Both the position numbers and the translations under genes were made by a program. This document shows positions 8,774 through 19,100 of a stretch of 64,000 nucleotides of DNA, piece by piece (positions within the stretch are counted from its first letter, which is position 1; each line of letters opens with the position of its first letter). The stretch is from NCBI RefSeq assembly GCF_022662105.1, contig NZ_JAKMCP010000004.1, positions 221,552 to 285,551 of the forward strand, in the 5' to 3' direction. A model generated the notes under the pieces. It was given only the letters and a program-made list of their open reading frames with translations, ran no database searches and was not told the origin of the DNA. This DNA comes from Aestuariivivens sediminis (lineage in GTDB: Bacteria; Bacteroidota; Bacteroidia; Flavobacteriales; Flavobacteriaceae).

Positions 8774-10843
8774 ATGAATAAACCAAAACGATATACCATT
8801 ACCACCGCATTGCCATATACTAATGGACCTATTCATATTGGGCATTTAGCAGGGGTATATGTGCCAGCCGATATATATGCACGTTATTTAAGGCTTACAG
8901 GACATGACGTTGCCTTTATTGGAGGAAGTGACGAACATGGGGTTCCCATTACGATCAAGGCTAAGAATGAAGGGGTGTCACCACAGGACATAGTCGATAA
9001 ATATCATGCCATTATTAAAAAATCTTTTGAAGAATTTGGGATTTCATATGATAATTATTCCCGGACTTCGGCACCGATACACCATAAAACGGCATCAGAA
9101 TTTTTTAAAACACTTTATAACAAAGGTGAATTTATTGAAGAGATTACTGAGCAACTTTACGATGAACAGGCCCATCAATTTCTAGCCGATCGTTTTGTAG
9201 TAGGAACATGCCCAAAATGTGGAAATGAAGAAAGTTATGGAGATCAATGCGAAAACTGTGGAACAAGTCATAATGCTACGGATTTAATTAATCCAAAATC
9301 CACTTTAACCGGTAACACCCCAACTTTAAAAGAAACGAAGCATTGGTTTTTACCTTTAGATAAGCATGAAGACTTTTTAAAGAAGTGGATTTTAATAGGA
9401 CACAAAAAAGATTGGAAACCTAATGTTTATGGCCAAGTAAAATCATGGATTGATGATGGGTTACGCCCTCGTGCAGTAACACGAGACCTGGATTGGGGTA
9501 TTCCTGTGCCTGTAAAAGGGGGAGAAGGGAAGGTGCTTTACGTATGGTTCGACGCCCCTATAGGGTACATTTCATCAACCATAGAATGGGCAGAACGTGA
9601 AGAAAAGGATTGGGAGCCCTATTGGAAAGATGAATATACCAAGCTCGTGCATTTTATTGGAAAGGATAATATTGTATTTCACTGTATCATTTTCCCTGCG
9701 ATGTTAAAAGCAGAGGGGAGCTACATTTTACCTGATAATGTGCCAGCCAATGAATTTTTAAATCTGGAAGGGAATAAGCTATCTACTTCTAAAAACTGGG
9801 CGGTTTGGTTACCGGATTATTTGGAGGAATTTCCGGGACAACAGGATGTATTGCGTTATGTCTTAAATGCCAATGCCCCTGAAACGAAAGATAACGATTT
9901 CACCTGGAAGGACTTTCAAGCCAGAAACAACAACGAATTAGTGGCCATCTTTGGAAATTTTATAAATCGTGTGGTGGTCTTGGCCAATAAATATTATAAC
10001 GGCATTGTACCAGAACCTTTTGAGTTTTCACAAGTAGATTATGAGACTTTGTTAGCGGTAAAAGCCTATCCAAATGTTATAGCAAGCTCCATTGAGCGTT
10101 ATCGTTTTAGGGAAGCAGGACAGGAATTGATGAATTTGGCTCGATTGGGAAATAAATATTTGGCCGATGAAGAGCCCTGGAAGGTAATTAAGAAAGATGA
10201 ATCCCGTACGCAGACCATTATGTATGTGGCGCTTCAAATTGCTACGGCGTTGGCAACCTTATGTGAGCCGTTTTTACCCTTTACCTCGGTAAAGTTAAAG
10301 CACATACTTAGGATCGGTTCTGGGGGAGTGGAGAATTCATGGAATGACATCCCTTCAAAAGAGGTATTATTACCTTACGGACATCAAATAGGAGAATCCG
10401 AACTGCTGTTTGCTAAAATTGAAGATGAAACCATCCAAAAACAGCTAGATAAACTGGAAGCTAGTAAGAAGGCCAATGAGGCTACTCATAACACCGTTGA
10501 ACCGCTTAAAGAGGTGATTGCTTTTGAAGACTTTAAAAAATTGGATATTCGGGTAGGGACCATTTTAGAAGCTGAAAAAATGCCCAAAACCAAAAAATTG
10601 CTAAAGCTTAAAGTAGATACAGGTATTGATGTGCGTACCATTGTTTCCGGAATTGCTGAAAGTTTTACTGCCGAGGAAGTGGTGGGGAAACAGGTTACAG
10701 TTTTAGTAAACCTTATGCCAAGGGCATTACGGGGTGTAGAAAGTCAGGGAATGATTTTAATGACTGAAACAACGGATGGTAAGTTGGTTTTTGTTAATCC
10801 TGATAGTAATGCTGAAGTGGTAAATGGATTACCTATAAGTTAA
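8774..10843 (+). CDS. metG: Methionyl-tRNA synthetase
   Basis: The 689-residue class I synthetase charges tRNA-Met. HIGH is at residues 21-24 and the KMSKS equivalent is [10 protein letters not shown] zinc knuckle (CPKCG...CENCG) lies in the connective domain. The C-terminal Trbp111-like tRNA-binding domain starts at about residue 580 ([15 protein letters not shown]). The start at 8774 ([18 protein letters not shown]) aligns with the family; an in-frame ATG at 8729 would add 15 unrelated residues. It is complete and normal in length. Confidence 0.97.
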   Translation: MNKPKRYTITTALPYTNGPIHIGHLAGVYVPADIYARYLRLTGHDVAFIGGSDEHGVPITIKAKNEGVSPQDIVDKYHAIIKKSFEEFGISYDNYSRTSAPIHHKTASEFFKTLYNKGEFIEEITEQLYDEQAHQFLADRFVVGTCPKCGNEESYGDQCENCGTSHNATDLINPKSTLTGNTPTLKETKHWFLPLDKHEDFLKKWILIGHKKDWKPNVYGQVKSWIDDGLRPRAVTRDLDWGIPVPVKGGEGKVLYVWFDAPIGYISSTIEWAEREEKDWEPYWKDEYTKLVHFIGKDNIVFHCIIFPAMLKAEGSYILPDNVPANEFLNLEGNKLSTSKNWAVWLPDYLEEFPGQQDVLRYVLNANAPETKDNDFTWKDFQARNNNELVAIFGNFINRVVVLANKYYNGIVPEPFEFSQVDYETLLAVKAYPNVIASSIERYRFREAGQELMNLARLGNKYLADEEPWKVIKKDESRTQTIMYVALQIATALATLCEPFLPFTSVKLKHILRIGSGGVENSWNDIPSKEVLLPYGHQIGESELLFAKIEDETIQKQLDKLEASKKANEATHNTVEPLKEVIAFEDFKKLDIRVGTILEAEKMPKTKKLLKLKVDTGIDVRTIVSGIAESFTAEEVVGKQVTVLVNLMPRALRGVESQGMILMTETTDGKLVFVNPDSNAEVVNGLPIS

Positions 10844-11015
10844 CGTCGCATAACATATTTTAAAGCCATCAAACAAGATAGAACTCATAATCGGATGTTT
10901 ATGGCATAAGTATGGGGATTATTAAAGGAATGATAGTACCTTTATTATTGGTTAACGGGCCCACAGTAACATCTGTGTCCTAACAAAATCCGTATATAAA
11001 CACAGCAATTAATTA

Positions 11016-11495
11016 ATGAACACTATGCGACCACTTTTTCTTCTAGTTCTAGCCGTTGCCCTGTTGTCTTGTGGGTCTACAAAAACAATACGGGAATCCA
11101 AAAAGGTAATCAAAGGGGATTGGGCCCTAAATACCATTAAATATAGTGCTTTAGGGGCATATGAGGTGACCCTGTTAAATGATGCCTCAAAAGTGTGTTT
11201 TGAAGGGAGTTCGTGGCGTTTTATTCCTAATAATAATACAGGGACTTATCGTATTGATAAATCAGGATGCTCGACAGGAATGCGCTATTTCAGCTTTACT
11301 ATTCAAGAAATTGATGAACAAACCGGGCTTTATGATTTTCTATTGAAACCAACGGACGCTAAAGGAAAATCAGAAACCAATCAGGGATTCCGATTAAAGT
11401 TGACCAGGTTGTCGGATACAGCTATGCAATGGCAACAAACCGTATCTGTAGATGGGAAGCCATTCATGATTAACATGAATTTCACAAAACAATAA
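11016..11495 (+). CDS. Lipocalin-like lipoprotein
   Basis: The 159-residue product begins with a type II signal peptide ending in the lipobox LLSC. The body reads as an eight-strand beta sheet (KGDWALNTIKY, WRFIPNNNTGTYRI, QGFRLKLTRLSDTAMQWQQ), which matches the lipocalin-like domain found widely in Bacteroidota. The ligand is unknown. Only 3 nt separate its stop from the OmpA-family gene, so the two form an operon and probably work at the same outer-membrane site. Confidence 0.8.
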   Translation: MNTMRPLFLLVLAVALLSCGSTKTIRESKKVIKGDWALNTIKYSALGAYEVTLLNDASKVCFEGSSWRFIPNNNTGTYRIDKSGCSTGMRYFSFTIQEIDEQTGLYDFLLKPTDAKGKSETNQGFRLKLTRLSDTAMQWQQTVSVDGKPFMINMNFTKQ

Positions 11496-11498
11496 GAT

Positions 11499-12203
11499 AT
11501 GAGTACATTTTTTAAAAAGTCAGGGATATTACTATTAGCAGGTATATTGGTTATCAGTTTTACTCATTGTAAAGCCGTACAAAATGCTAATAACAAACAA
11601 AAAGGCGCCGTAATAGGAGCAACTGGAGGGGCCATAATTGGTGCCATTATTGGGAATAATGTAGGGAAAGGGGGCAATGGTGAATTAGGTGCAGTTATTG
11701 GAGGTGTAGTTGGTGGTACGGCCGGTGTACTAATTGGTGCTAAAATGGATAAGCAAGCTCAGAAGATAGAGGAAGAAATACCAGGAGCTCAGGTGGAGCG
11801 GGTAGATGATGGTATAGTCGTTACTTTTGATGAGGGTAGTGGCGTGTATTTTGACACCAACAAATATAACATTAATGGCGCATCGCAAAAGACTTTAGAT
11901 AAATTAATAGGGGTGTTTAAGGAATTTCCAGATACCAATATAGTGGTTGTGGGACACACCGATAGTACAGGTGATGCCGATTATAATATGTCACTTTCTA
12001 AAAACAGGGCTTTTGCTGTTTCCAATTATTTCATACAAAACGGAGTTAGCGCAACACGTTTAACAACCAACTGGTTTGGAGAAACACAACCCTTGTACGA
12101 TAATACAACGGTAGAAGGTCGTGCTAAGAACAGACGGGTTAATGTGGCCATTTTACCTAATGATAAAATGGTGGAGGAGGCTAAAAAAGAAGCAGGGCAA
12201 TAA
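11499..12203 (+). CDS. OmpA-family lipoprotein with glycine zipper
   Basis: The 234-residue product has a signal peptide ending THC and a glycine-zipper segment at about 38-90 (GAVIGATGGAIIGAIIG and GGVVGGTAGVLIG). Its C-terminal OmpA peptidoglycan-binding domain covers about 105-225, with VVVGHTDSTGDADYN and the RAKNRRVNV motif. It probably tethers the outer membrane to peptidoglycan. It is the second gene after the lipocalin-like lipoprotein and is followed by a terminator. Confidence 0.93.
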   Translation: MSTFFKKSGILLLAGILVISFTHCKAVQNANNKQKGAVIGATGGAIIGAIIGNNVGKGGNGELGAVIGGVVGGTAGVLIGAKMDKQAQKIEEEIPGAQVERVDDGIVVTFDEGSGVYFDTNKYNINGASQKTLDKLIGVFKEFPDTNIVVVGHTDSTGDADYNMSLSKNRAFAVSNYFIQNGVSATRLTTNWFGETQPLYDNTTVEGRAKNRRVNVAILPNDKMVEEAKKEAGQ

Positions 12204-12226
12204 TTTGCTTTAGTTTGAATGATAAT

Positions 12227-12258
12227 AAAAAGGTTGCTTTTCAAAGTAACCTTTTTTG
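12227..12258 (+). terminator. Intrinsic terminator after the OmpA gene
   Basis: AAAAAGGTT at 12227-12235 pairs with AACCTTTTT at 12248-12256 and runs into further T on the plus strand. Confidence 0.75.
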
Positions 12259-12290
12259 TTTTTGTTATTTTCGTTTTCTAATTTAATTCC

Positions 12291-14417
12291 ATGTCTTCAA
12301 TAGTTTCCTATATTGTTTCCAACAGTCAATTACCCAGATTATCGGTTAAAAATACCATTGCTTTGCTTAAGGAAGACTGTACCATTCCTTTTATATCACG
12401 TTATAGAAAGGAGCTTACTGGCAATTTAGATGAGGTCCAAATTGGGGATATTGTAAAATTCAAGGAGCAATATGAAGTATTAGAAAAAAGAAAGAAAGCC
12501 ATCTTAAAGGCCTTGGTCGAGCAAAATGTATGGACTTCGGAATTGGAACAAAAGATTAGAGATGCAAAGGATTTAAGGCTGTTGGAAGACCTTTATCTTC
12601 CCTTTAAGAAAAACCGACAAACCAAAGCAGAGCGAGCACGACAGAATGGGTTGGAGCCTTTGGCAAAAATGATCATGGCTCAAAACACTGATGCTATTGA
12701 ATCCATTGCTTCAAAGTATGTGAAAGGGGACTTGAATTCAACCGAGGAGGTTTTGGAAGGGGCCCGTCATATTATAGCCGAATGGATTAATGAGCGCACG
12801 GATCTAAGAAACAATATCCGTTATCAATTAGAGCGTTTTGCGACGATTTCTGCCGAAATAGTGAAAGCTAAAGAAACCGAAGAGGGTGCGCAAAAGTATA
12901 AAGACTATTTCGGTTGGAGCGAGTCTTTAAATCGAATTCCTTCCCATCGCCTGTTGGCCTTATTACGAGGTGAATCCGAAGGGTTTATAAAAACTAAAAT
13001 AACCATTGATGTCGATAAGTCTCTCGATAAGATGGAAAGCCGTTTAATACGCTCCCAGGGTGAATGCGCCATACAGATTCGGTTGGCCATAAAAGATGCC
13101 TATAAACGTTTACTATGGCCTGCCTTAAGAAATGAAGCTTTGCAACAAGCTAAGGAAAAGGCTGATGATTCGGCTATTGCCGTTTTTGCTAAAAACCTAA
13201 AGCAGTTGCTATTAGGTGCCCCATTAGGTGAAAAGCGGGTATTGGCCATCGATCCTGGGTTTCGAACGGGATGTAAAGTGGTATGTTTGGATGCCCAGGG
13301 AGGCCTAATGTATAACGAAACAATTTACCCGCACCCCCCAAAAAATGATAGTATTGCTGCCATTAAAAAAATAAGCTCCCTTACCGATGCCTATAAGATT
13401 GAAGCAATCGCTATTGGAAATGGCACGGCATCCAGAGAAACGGAAGCATTGATAAAAAAAGTACGATTTAAAAATGAAATTCAGGTATTTGTAGTAAGTG
13501 AGGCGGGAGCAAGTATTTATTCGGCATCAAAAATAGCTCGTGAAGAGTTTCCAAACTATGATGTTACGGTTCGTGGAGCGGTATCCATAGGAAGGCGTTT
13601 ACAGGACCCTTTAGCCGAACTGGTTAAAATAGAACCCAAATCTATTGGTGTGGGACAATACCAGCATGATGTCGATCAAACCAAACTTCAGAAAGCACTG
13701 GACTCGGTTGTTGAGCATTGTGTAAATGCCGTTGGTGTAAATGTCAATACCGCCAGTAAAAGCCTGTTGGCTTATGTCTCCGGGATTGGTTCGAAACTGG
13801 CTGAAAATTTGGTGAATTACAGAAGTGTAAAAGGGCCGTTTTCGTCCAGGGAAGATATAAAGAAAGTACCCCGTATTGGAGACAAGGCTTTTGAACAAAG
13901 TGCTGCCTTTTTAAGAATAAAAGGGGCAGACAACCCATTGGATGATTCAGCAGTTCACCCCGAACGCTATAACTTAGTCAATAAAATGGCGGAAGATTTA
14001 GGGCAGTCGGTTCTATCCTTGATTGGCAATAACCCTTTACTGAAAACCATCGATTTAAAAAAATACTGTTCAGAAGCGGTGGGTCTCCCAACACTTCAGG
14101 ATATTATTGCAGAACTGGAAAAACCAGGGTTGGATATTCGAGAGCGTGCCAAGGTATTTACCTTCGACCAAACTATAAAAACCATTACCGATTTACGAGA
14201 AGGGCAATTACTTCCTGGTATTGTTAATAACATCACCAATTTTGGTTGTTTTGTAGATATTGGGATCAAGGAAAGTGGCCTGATCCATGTATCCAATCTG
14301 TCCGACGGTTTTGTAAGAGATGTAAATGACCATGTACATCTGCATGAGCAAATTATTGTAAGGGTATTGGATGTGGATGTCTCGCGAAAACGCATTCAGC
14401 TTCAACTGAAGAAATAA
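12291..14417 (+). CDS. tex: Tex-family transcription accessory RNA-binding protein
   Basis: The 708-residue product has the whole Tex layout. An N-terminal helical region (FISRYRKELTGNLDEVQ) is followed by a YqgF/RNase H-like domain around 320-440 (VLAIDPGFRTGCK). A helix-hairpin-helix region is at about 490-570 (NTASKSLLAYVSGIG), and a C-terminal S1 RNA-binding domain is at about 640-708 (GIVNNITNFGCFVDIGIKES). It binds nucleic acid and acts on transcription elongation. It stands alone after the terminator at 12227-12258. Confidence 0.95.
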   Translation: MSSIVSYIVSNSQLPRLSVKNTIALLKEDCTIPFISRYRKELTGNLDEVQIGDIVKFKEQYEVLEKRKKAILKALVEQNVWTSELEQKIRDAKDLRLLEDLYLPFKKNRQTKAERARQNGLEPLAKMIMAQNTDAIESIASKYVKGDLNSTEEVLEGARHIIAEWINERTDLRNNIRYQLERFATISAEIVKAKETEEGAQKYKDYFGWSESLNRIPSHRLLALLRGESEGFIKTKITIDVDKSLDKMESRLIRSQGECAIQIRLAIKDAYKRLLWPALRNEALQQAKEKADDSAIAVFAKNLKQLLLGAPLGEKRVLAIDPGFRTGCKVVCLDAQGGLMYNETIYPHPPKNDSIAAIKKISSLTDAYKIEAIAIGNGTASRETEALIKKVRFKNEIQVFVVSEAGASIYSASKIAREEFPNYDVTVRGAVSIGRRLQDPLAELVKIEPKSIGVGQYQHDVDQTKLQKALDSVVEHCVNAVGVNVNTASKSLLAYVSGIGSKLAENLVNYRSVKGPFSSREDIKKVPRIGDKAFEQSAAFLRIKGADNPLDDSAVHPERYNLVNKMAEDLGQSVLSLIGNNPLLKTIDLKKYCSEAVGLPTLQDIIAELEKPGLDIRERAKVFTFDQTIKTITDLREGQLLPGIVNNITNFGCFVDIGIKESGLIHVSNLSDGFVRDVNDHVHLHEQIIVRVLDVDVSRKRIQLQLKK

Positions 14418-14570
14418 GGGATTAAAAAAAATACTGGTCCTGTAATTTAGGGTCATTGCTCATTCCAATGTATAGGAGCGATCCAGAAGACCATCATGTA
14501 AATCCACTTTAGAGCAAGTTAAAGATGTAAAATAATAGTATACCCATGAATGGGTCTCAGCCAGATTCAT

Positions 14571-14604
14571 AAAAAAAGCGTCCATAACTTTGGACGCTTT
14601 TTTT
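14571..14604. terminator. Bidirectional intrinsic terminator
   Basis: AAAAAAAGCGTCC at 14571-14583 pairs with the GGACGC and T run at 14592-14604, with an 8-nt loop. It serves tex from the left and the TerB gene from the right. Confidence 0.88.
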
Positions 14605-14621
14605 TTCTATGTTTTATGAGA

Positions 14622-15053
14622 TTATCTATTCATATGTTTTATTTGATCGGTAAAAGTATCAAGGTCAACACCATTACTAACCAACGTTAATGCTTTATCG
14701 ACAATATATTTGGCATTCACCGCGTGAAATCCCAGGCCAACAGCAATTTTTCTAAGTAAAATCTCCTCGTGGTCTCCTTTGATATGGTCAACATAAACCA
14801 TGCGAGCCAAATCGTATAAACGTTCCAATCGTTGATCGTAGGATACCGGAGGGTTGATAGGATGGTTCTTGTAGTCTTTTAAAATAGACTTATAGTCCGA
14901 TTCGCTAATATCTAAATTACGTGCTAACCGATCTAAAAACGCTTTTTCTTCATCACTAATGACACCATCCTCCATAGCCACACGCACAATTGCTGCAAAA
15001 TGATCTTCATTACGCTTTTTAAAACCACTGTCAAATAAATCTGATATAGACAT
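14622..15053 (-). CDS. TerB-family protein
   Basis: The 143-residue all-helical protein has the TerB-like signature of an acidic turn (MEDGVISDEEKAFLDRLAR at about 27-45) and a second set near 90-110. Proteins of this family are linked to tellurite resistance operons, but no other ter genes are present, so a general stress or metal-binding role is more likely. It is single and monocistronic, and shares its terminator with tex. Confidence 0.82.
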   Translation of the reverse strand: MSISDLFDSGFKKRNEDHFAAIVRVAMEDGVISDEEKAFLDRLARNLDISESDYKSILKDYKNHPINPPVSYDQRLERLYDLARMVYVDHIKGDHEEILLRKIAVGLGFHAVNAKYIVDKALTLVSNGVDLDTFTDQIKHMNR

Positions 15054-15258
15054 GTTTTTTCATTCTTATATAGTGCTGCAAACGTACATATTTTTTTTAA
15101 TAAACTAAACCGAAAATGTAATTTTTTGGAGGCCTTTGGGCCGGCTCTCCATGGGCCTATCCAGCGGTGATACAATGATAGTCATCCTTAATAATTTAAA
15201 AAATAGCCTTAGGATAAAATGTTTTATCGGTTTTGGTGAATATCGAGTGTCAAATAGC

Positions 15259-15289
15259 TTTAAATAAGCTAAATAATTGTTTAACTTTG
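15259..15289 (+). promoter_or_regulatory. Ferritin promoter
   Basis: TTTA at 15259-15262, a 19-bp spacer and TAACTTTG at 15282-15289 fit the Bacteroidetes promoter consensus. The ATG is 16 bp further on, so the 5' leader would be very short. Confidence 0.55.
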
Positions 15290-15304
15290 TATAAAATCAG
15301 TATT

Positions 15305-15823
15305 ATGTTATCAAAATCAATAGAAAAAGTTTTAAACGATCAAATAAGAATTGAAGCAGAATCTTCCCAGATATATTTGGCCATGGCCTGTTGGGCGGAG
15401 GTAAAGGGATTAGAAGGAATTGCAGGGTTTATGTACGATCAATCCGGTGAGGAACGGGACCATATGCTCAAATTGATCAAGTTTGTGAATGAACGTGGGG
15501 GACATGCCAAAATTTCCGAATTAAAAGCACCCAACGTGACGTTCGAATCCTTTAAAGAAATGTTTGAAAAACTTTTTGAACATGAAGTTTATGTTTCGGA
15601 AAGTATAAATAATCTTGTAGACATAACCTTAAAGGAGAAGGATTATGCAACCCATAACTTTTTGCAGTGGTACGTGTCTGAACAGATTGAAGAAGAAGCG
15701 ATGGCTAGAACCATTTTGGACAAAATTAACCTTATTGGTAACGATAAAGGAGGGTTGTACTTATTTGACCGAGATATCGTTAACTTATCCGTTAGTTCGG
15801 CAACAAATGACAATCCCGAATAA
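15305..15823 (+). CDS. ftnA: Ferritin (FtnA-like)
   Basis: The 172-residue product is a four-helix ferritin. Ferroxidase residues are visible as Glu17, Tyr24, Glu50 and His53 (EAESSQIYLAM, GEERDHMLK), with a third-helix EEAMAR region later. It oxidises and stores iron as a 24-mer in the cytoplasm. The start at 15305 (MLSKSIEKVLN) matches the family; an in-frame ATG at 15233 would add 24 residues and lies upstream of the promoter. Confidence 0.95.
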   Translation: MLSKSIEKVLNDQIRIEAESSQIYLAMACWAEVKGLEGIAGFMYDQSGEERDHMLKLIKFVNERGGHAKISELKAPNVTFESFKEMFEKLFEHEVYVSESINNLVDITLKEKDYATHNFLQWYVSEQIEEEAMARTILDKINLIGNDKGGLYLFDRDIVNLSVSSATNDNPE

Positions 15824-15922
15824 AATATAGACGGGTTACCTCAATTTTTAACAGTTAATTTTATTTAGATTTAATAAAAATAAACTATTTTAGCCTAATA
15901 TTTCAATAATCTAAGTTGAGGT

Positions 15923-16084
15923 TTGGGCAAGAAAAAGCACAAAAAGAAAATTAAAAAATTGCAGGAATTGGGTTTGCTGCCGGACGCTAAAGTAAAATCC
16001 AGTTGTTGCAAAAAATATAAAAAATGCGAAACTAAGCGTTGCAAAAAATGCCCGTGTTTTGACTTCCTGAAAAAAGTGGCATAA
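15923..16084 (+). CDS. Small basic Cys-rich protein with TTG start
   Basis: The 53-residue ORF starts at TTG 15923. An in-frame TGA at 15917-15919 rules out an upstream start and there is no internal ATG. The product is strongly basic (GKKKHKKKIKKLQELGLLP) and ends in a dense Cys cluster (SSCCKKYKKCETKRCKKCPC). That arrangement looks like a small metal-binding or zinc-ribbon-like protein. Codon use and the uninterrupted frame favour a real gene, and it lies between ferritin and mfd on the same strand. Function is unknown. Confidence 0.65.
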   Translation: MGKKKHKKKIKKLQELGLLPDAKVKSSCCKKYKKCETKRCKKCPCFDFLKKVA

Positions 16085-16195
16085 ATAAGACGGCTAATTA
16101 TGCACTCCATTTTAAGGATTGTAAGAGGATAAGGTAATCATAAGTGTTATATAATTAGTTCTAAATCTTATCTTTGCATCCCAAAACAGAATTAG

Positions 16196-19100
16196 GTGAG
16201 TAAATCCCTTATCTCTCATTCCTATTTACAGACTTTGCAATCGCAAAATCTTCAAACCCGTATTGCCCAAAACGGACAAAAAATACATTTAAAGGGGCTT
16301 GTCGGATCATCATTTTCCTTTGTGGTTTCCAATATCTTTAAAGAGGCTAAAAAACCATTTTTATTGATTTTTAGCGATAAGGAAGAAGCGGCTCACTACC
16401 TGAACGATCTGGAGCAGCTTCTAAACGATAACGATGTACTTTTTTATCCCGGAAGCTACAGGAGACCATATGAAATTGAGGAGACCGATAACGCCAATGT
16501 CTTGTTGCGAGCCGAAGTTTTAAATCGCATAAACTCCCAGAAAAAACCAGCGCTAATTATTACCTACCCCGATGCCCTTTTTGAAAAAGTGGTTACGAGA
16601 AAGGAACTGGAACGAAACACATTACGAGTAAAGGTAGGAGATAAGTTATCCCTCGATTTTATTAACGAGGTGCTTTTTGAATACCAATTTAAACGTGTTG
16701 ATTTTGTAACAGAACCTGGTGAGTTTTCGGTTAGGGGAGGTATTGTTGATGTGTTTTCCTTTTCAAACGATGAGCCTTATCGTATTGAGTTTTTCGGCGA
16801 TGAGGTAGACAGTATAAGAACATTCGACGTAGAAACACAGTTGTCTCTAAACCAGATAACTAAAATCAATATCATTCCCAACGTAGCCAACAAGTTTTTA
16901 GAAGAGAAGCGGCAGAGTTTCCTCAGTTATATTGCTCAGAAAACAATGGTCTTTATAAAAAATGCCGATCTCTTGTTTTCTAGAATAGATGATTTTTATA
17001 ATAAAGCAGAGGAAACATTCAGGAGTTTGTCATCAGAAATAACCCATGTCAAGCCCAGTGAACTGTTTTGTAATTCCAGCGTATTGGAGGAGCAGTTAAA
17101 GGATTTTTCAATAATTGAGTTTGGAACCCATGCAAAACTCACCAACCAGCCTGCAACAGATGATTTGAAAAATGAACTGGAGACCGAAAATCGGAGTCCA
17201 ACGGAAATCCGTAAGCATGGAGATTCACGCATCATCTTTAACACTTCACCCCAACCGTCTTTTAACAAACAATTTGACTTACTCATTGAACATTTAAATG
17301 CCAATTTCGATAAAGGCTATCACAATTATATTACCTGCATTAGCGAACAACAGGCAAAACGGTTCCATGATATTTTTGATGATGCCCATTTAAATGTTAA
17401 ACAGTACACAACAGTCATTTTATCATTGCATCAAGGATTTGTGGATCACGATAATAAATTGGTCTGCTATACCGATCATGAAATCTTTGAACGCTACCAT
17501 AAATTTCATATAAAAAATGGGTATGCTAAAAAGCAGGCTATAACCTTAAAGGAGCTTACCAATCTGAATATTGGCGATTATGTTACCCATATTGACCACG
17601 GTATTGGTCGCTTTGGGGGCCTTCAAAAAATTGATGTTGAGGGGAAAAAACAGGAGGCCATTAAACTCATTTATGGCGATCGCGATATTTTGTATTTAAG
17701 CATCCATTCGCTGCATAAAATCACAAAGTTTAATGGAAAGGATGGAAAAGCTCCCAAGATTTACAAACTGGGAAGCAATGCCTGGAAGACTCTTAAGCAA
17801 AAAACCAAGGCGCGAGTAAAAGATATTGCTTTTAACTTGATAAAACTTTATGCCAAGCGAAAAACCGAAAATGGATACAAATACCATCCGGATAGCTATA
17901 TGCAGCACGAGTTGGAGGCCTCATTTATTTATGAGGATACCCCTGATCAAAGTACCGCGACGGCAGATATTAAAGCCGACATGGAAAGTGACCGCCCCAT
18001 GGATAGGTTGGTGTGCGGTGATGTTGGTTTTGGAAAAACTGAAGTTGCTATTCGAGCGGCGTTTAAGGCAGTGGATAATGGCAAACAAGTGGCCGTATTG
18101 GTGCCTACAACGATATTAGCCTATCAGCATTTTAGAACATTTACCCAGCGTTTGGAGGACTTTCCTGTTCGTGTCGATTATTTAAACAGATTTAGAACGG
18201 CAAAGGAGAAACGCATGACCCTTGAAGGATTGGAAAAGGGGAGTGTTGATATTATTATTGGAACGCATCAACTAGTAAATAAAAATGTAACGTTTAAGGA
18301 CTTAGGGTTACTTATTGTCGATGAAGAACAAAAGTTTGGTGTTGCAGTAAAGGAAAAATTAAAAACCCTAAAAGACAATGTTGACGTATTGACCTTGACA
18401 GCAACCCCTATCCCCAGAACACTTCAGTTTAGTTTAATGGCTGCCCGTGATTTATCGGTCATCACCACACCACCTCCAAACCGCTACCCTATTGAAAGCC
18501 ACGTGATTCGTTTTAATGAAGATACCATCAGGGATGCCATAAGTTATGAAATCCAAAGAGGGGGTCAGATTTTCTTTATCCATAATCGCATTGAAAACAT
18601 AAAAGAAGTGGCCGGTTTGTTGCAGCGTTTAGTGCCCGATGCGAAAATAAGTATTGGACACGGTCAAATGGAAGGTAAAAAATTAGAACAGCTAATGCTG
18701 GCCTTCATGAATGGAACCTTTGATGTATTGGTGAGTACAACCATTGTAGAAAGCGGACTTGACGTCCCCAATGCCAATACCATTTTTATTAACAACGCCA
18801 ATAATTTTGGGTTGAGTGATCTGCACCAAATGCGTGGTCGCGTTGGGCGAAGTAACAAAAAGGCATTTTGCTATTTTATAACCCCGGAATATTCTGCTAT
18901 GACCGACGATGCCAGAAAACGCATTACGGCCTTGGAACAATTTACAGAATTAGGGAGCGGATTCAACATTGCCATGAAGGACCTGGAAATACGGGGTGCA
19001 GGCGATCTATTGGGAGGAGAACAAAGTGGCTTTATAAATGAAATAGGTTTCGATACCTATCAGAAAATTTTAAATGAAGCCATAGAAGAACTCAAAGAAA

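Noticed and set aside
15895..16110. Minus-strand frame opposite the small Cys-rich gene
   Set aside because: It is the antisense of the plus-strand Cys-rich ORF, with no family features. The plus-strand reading has the better composition.
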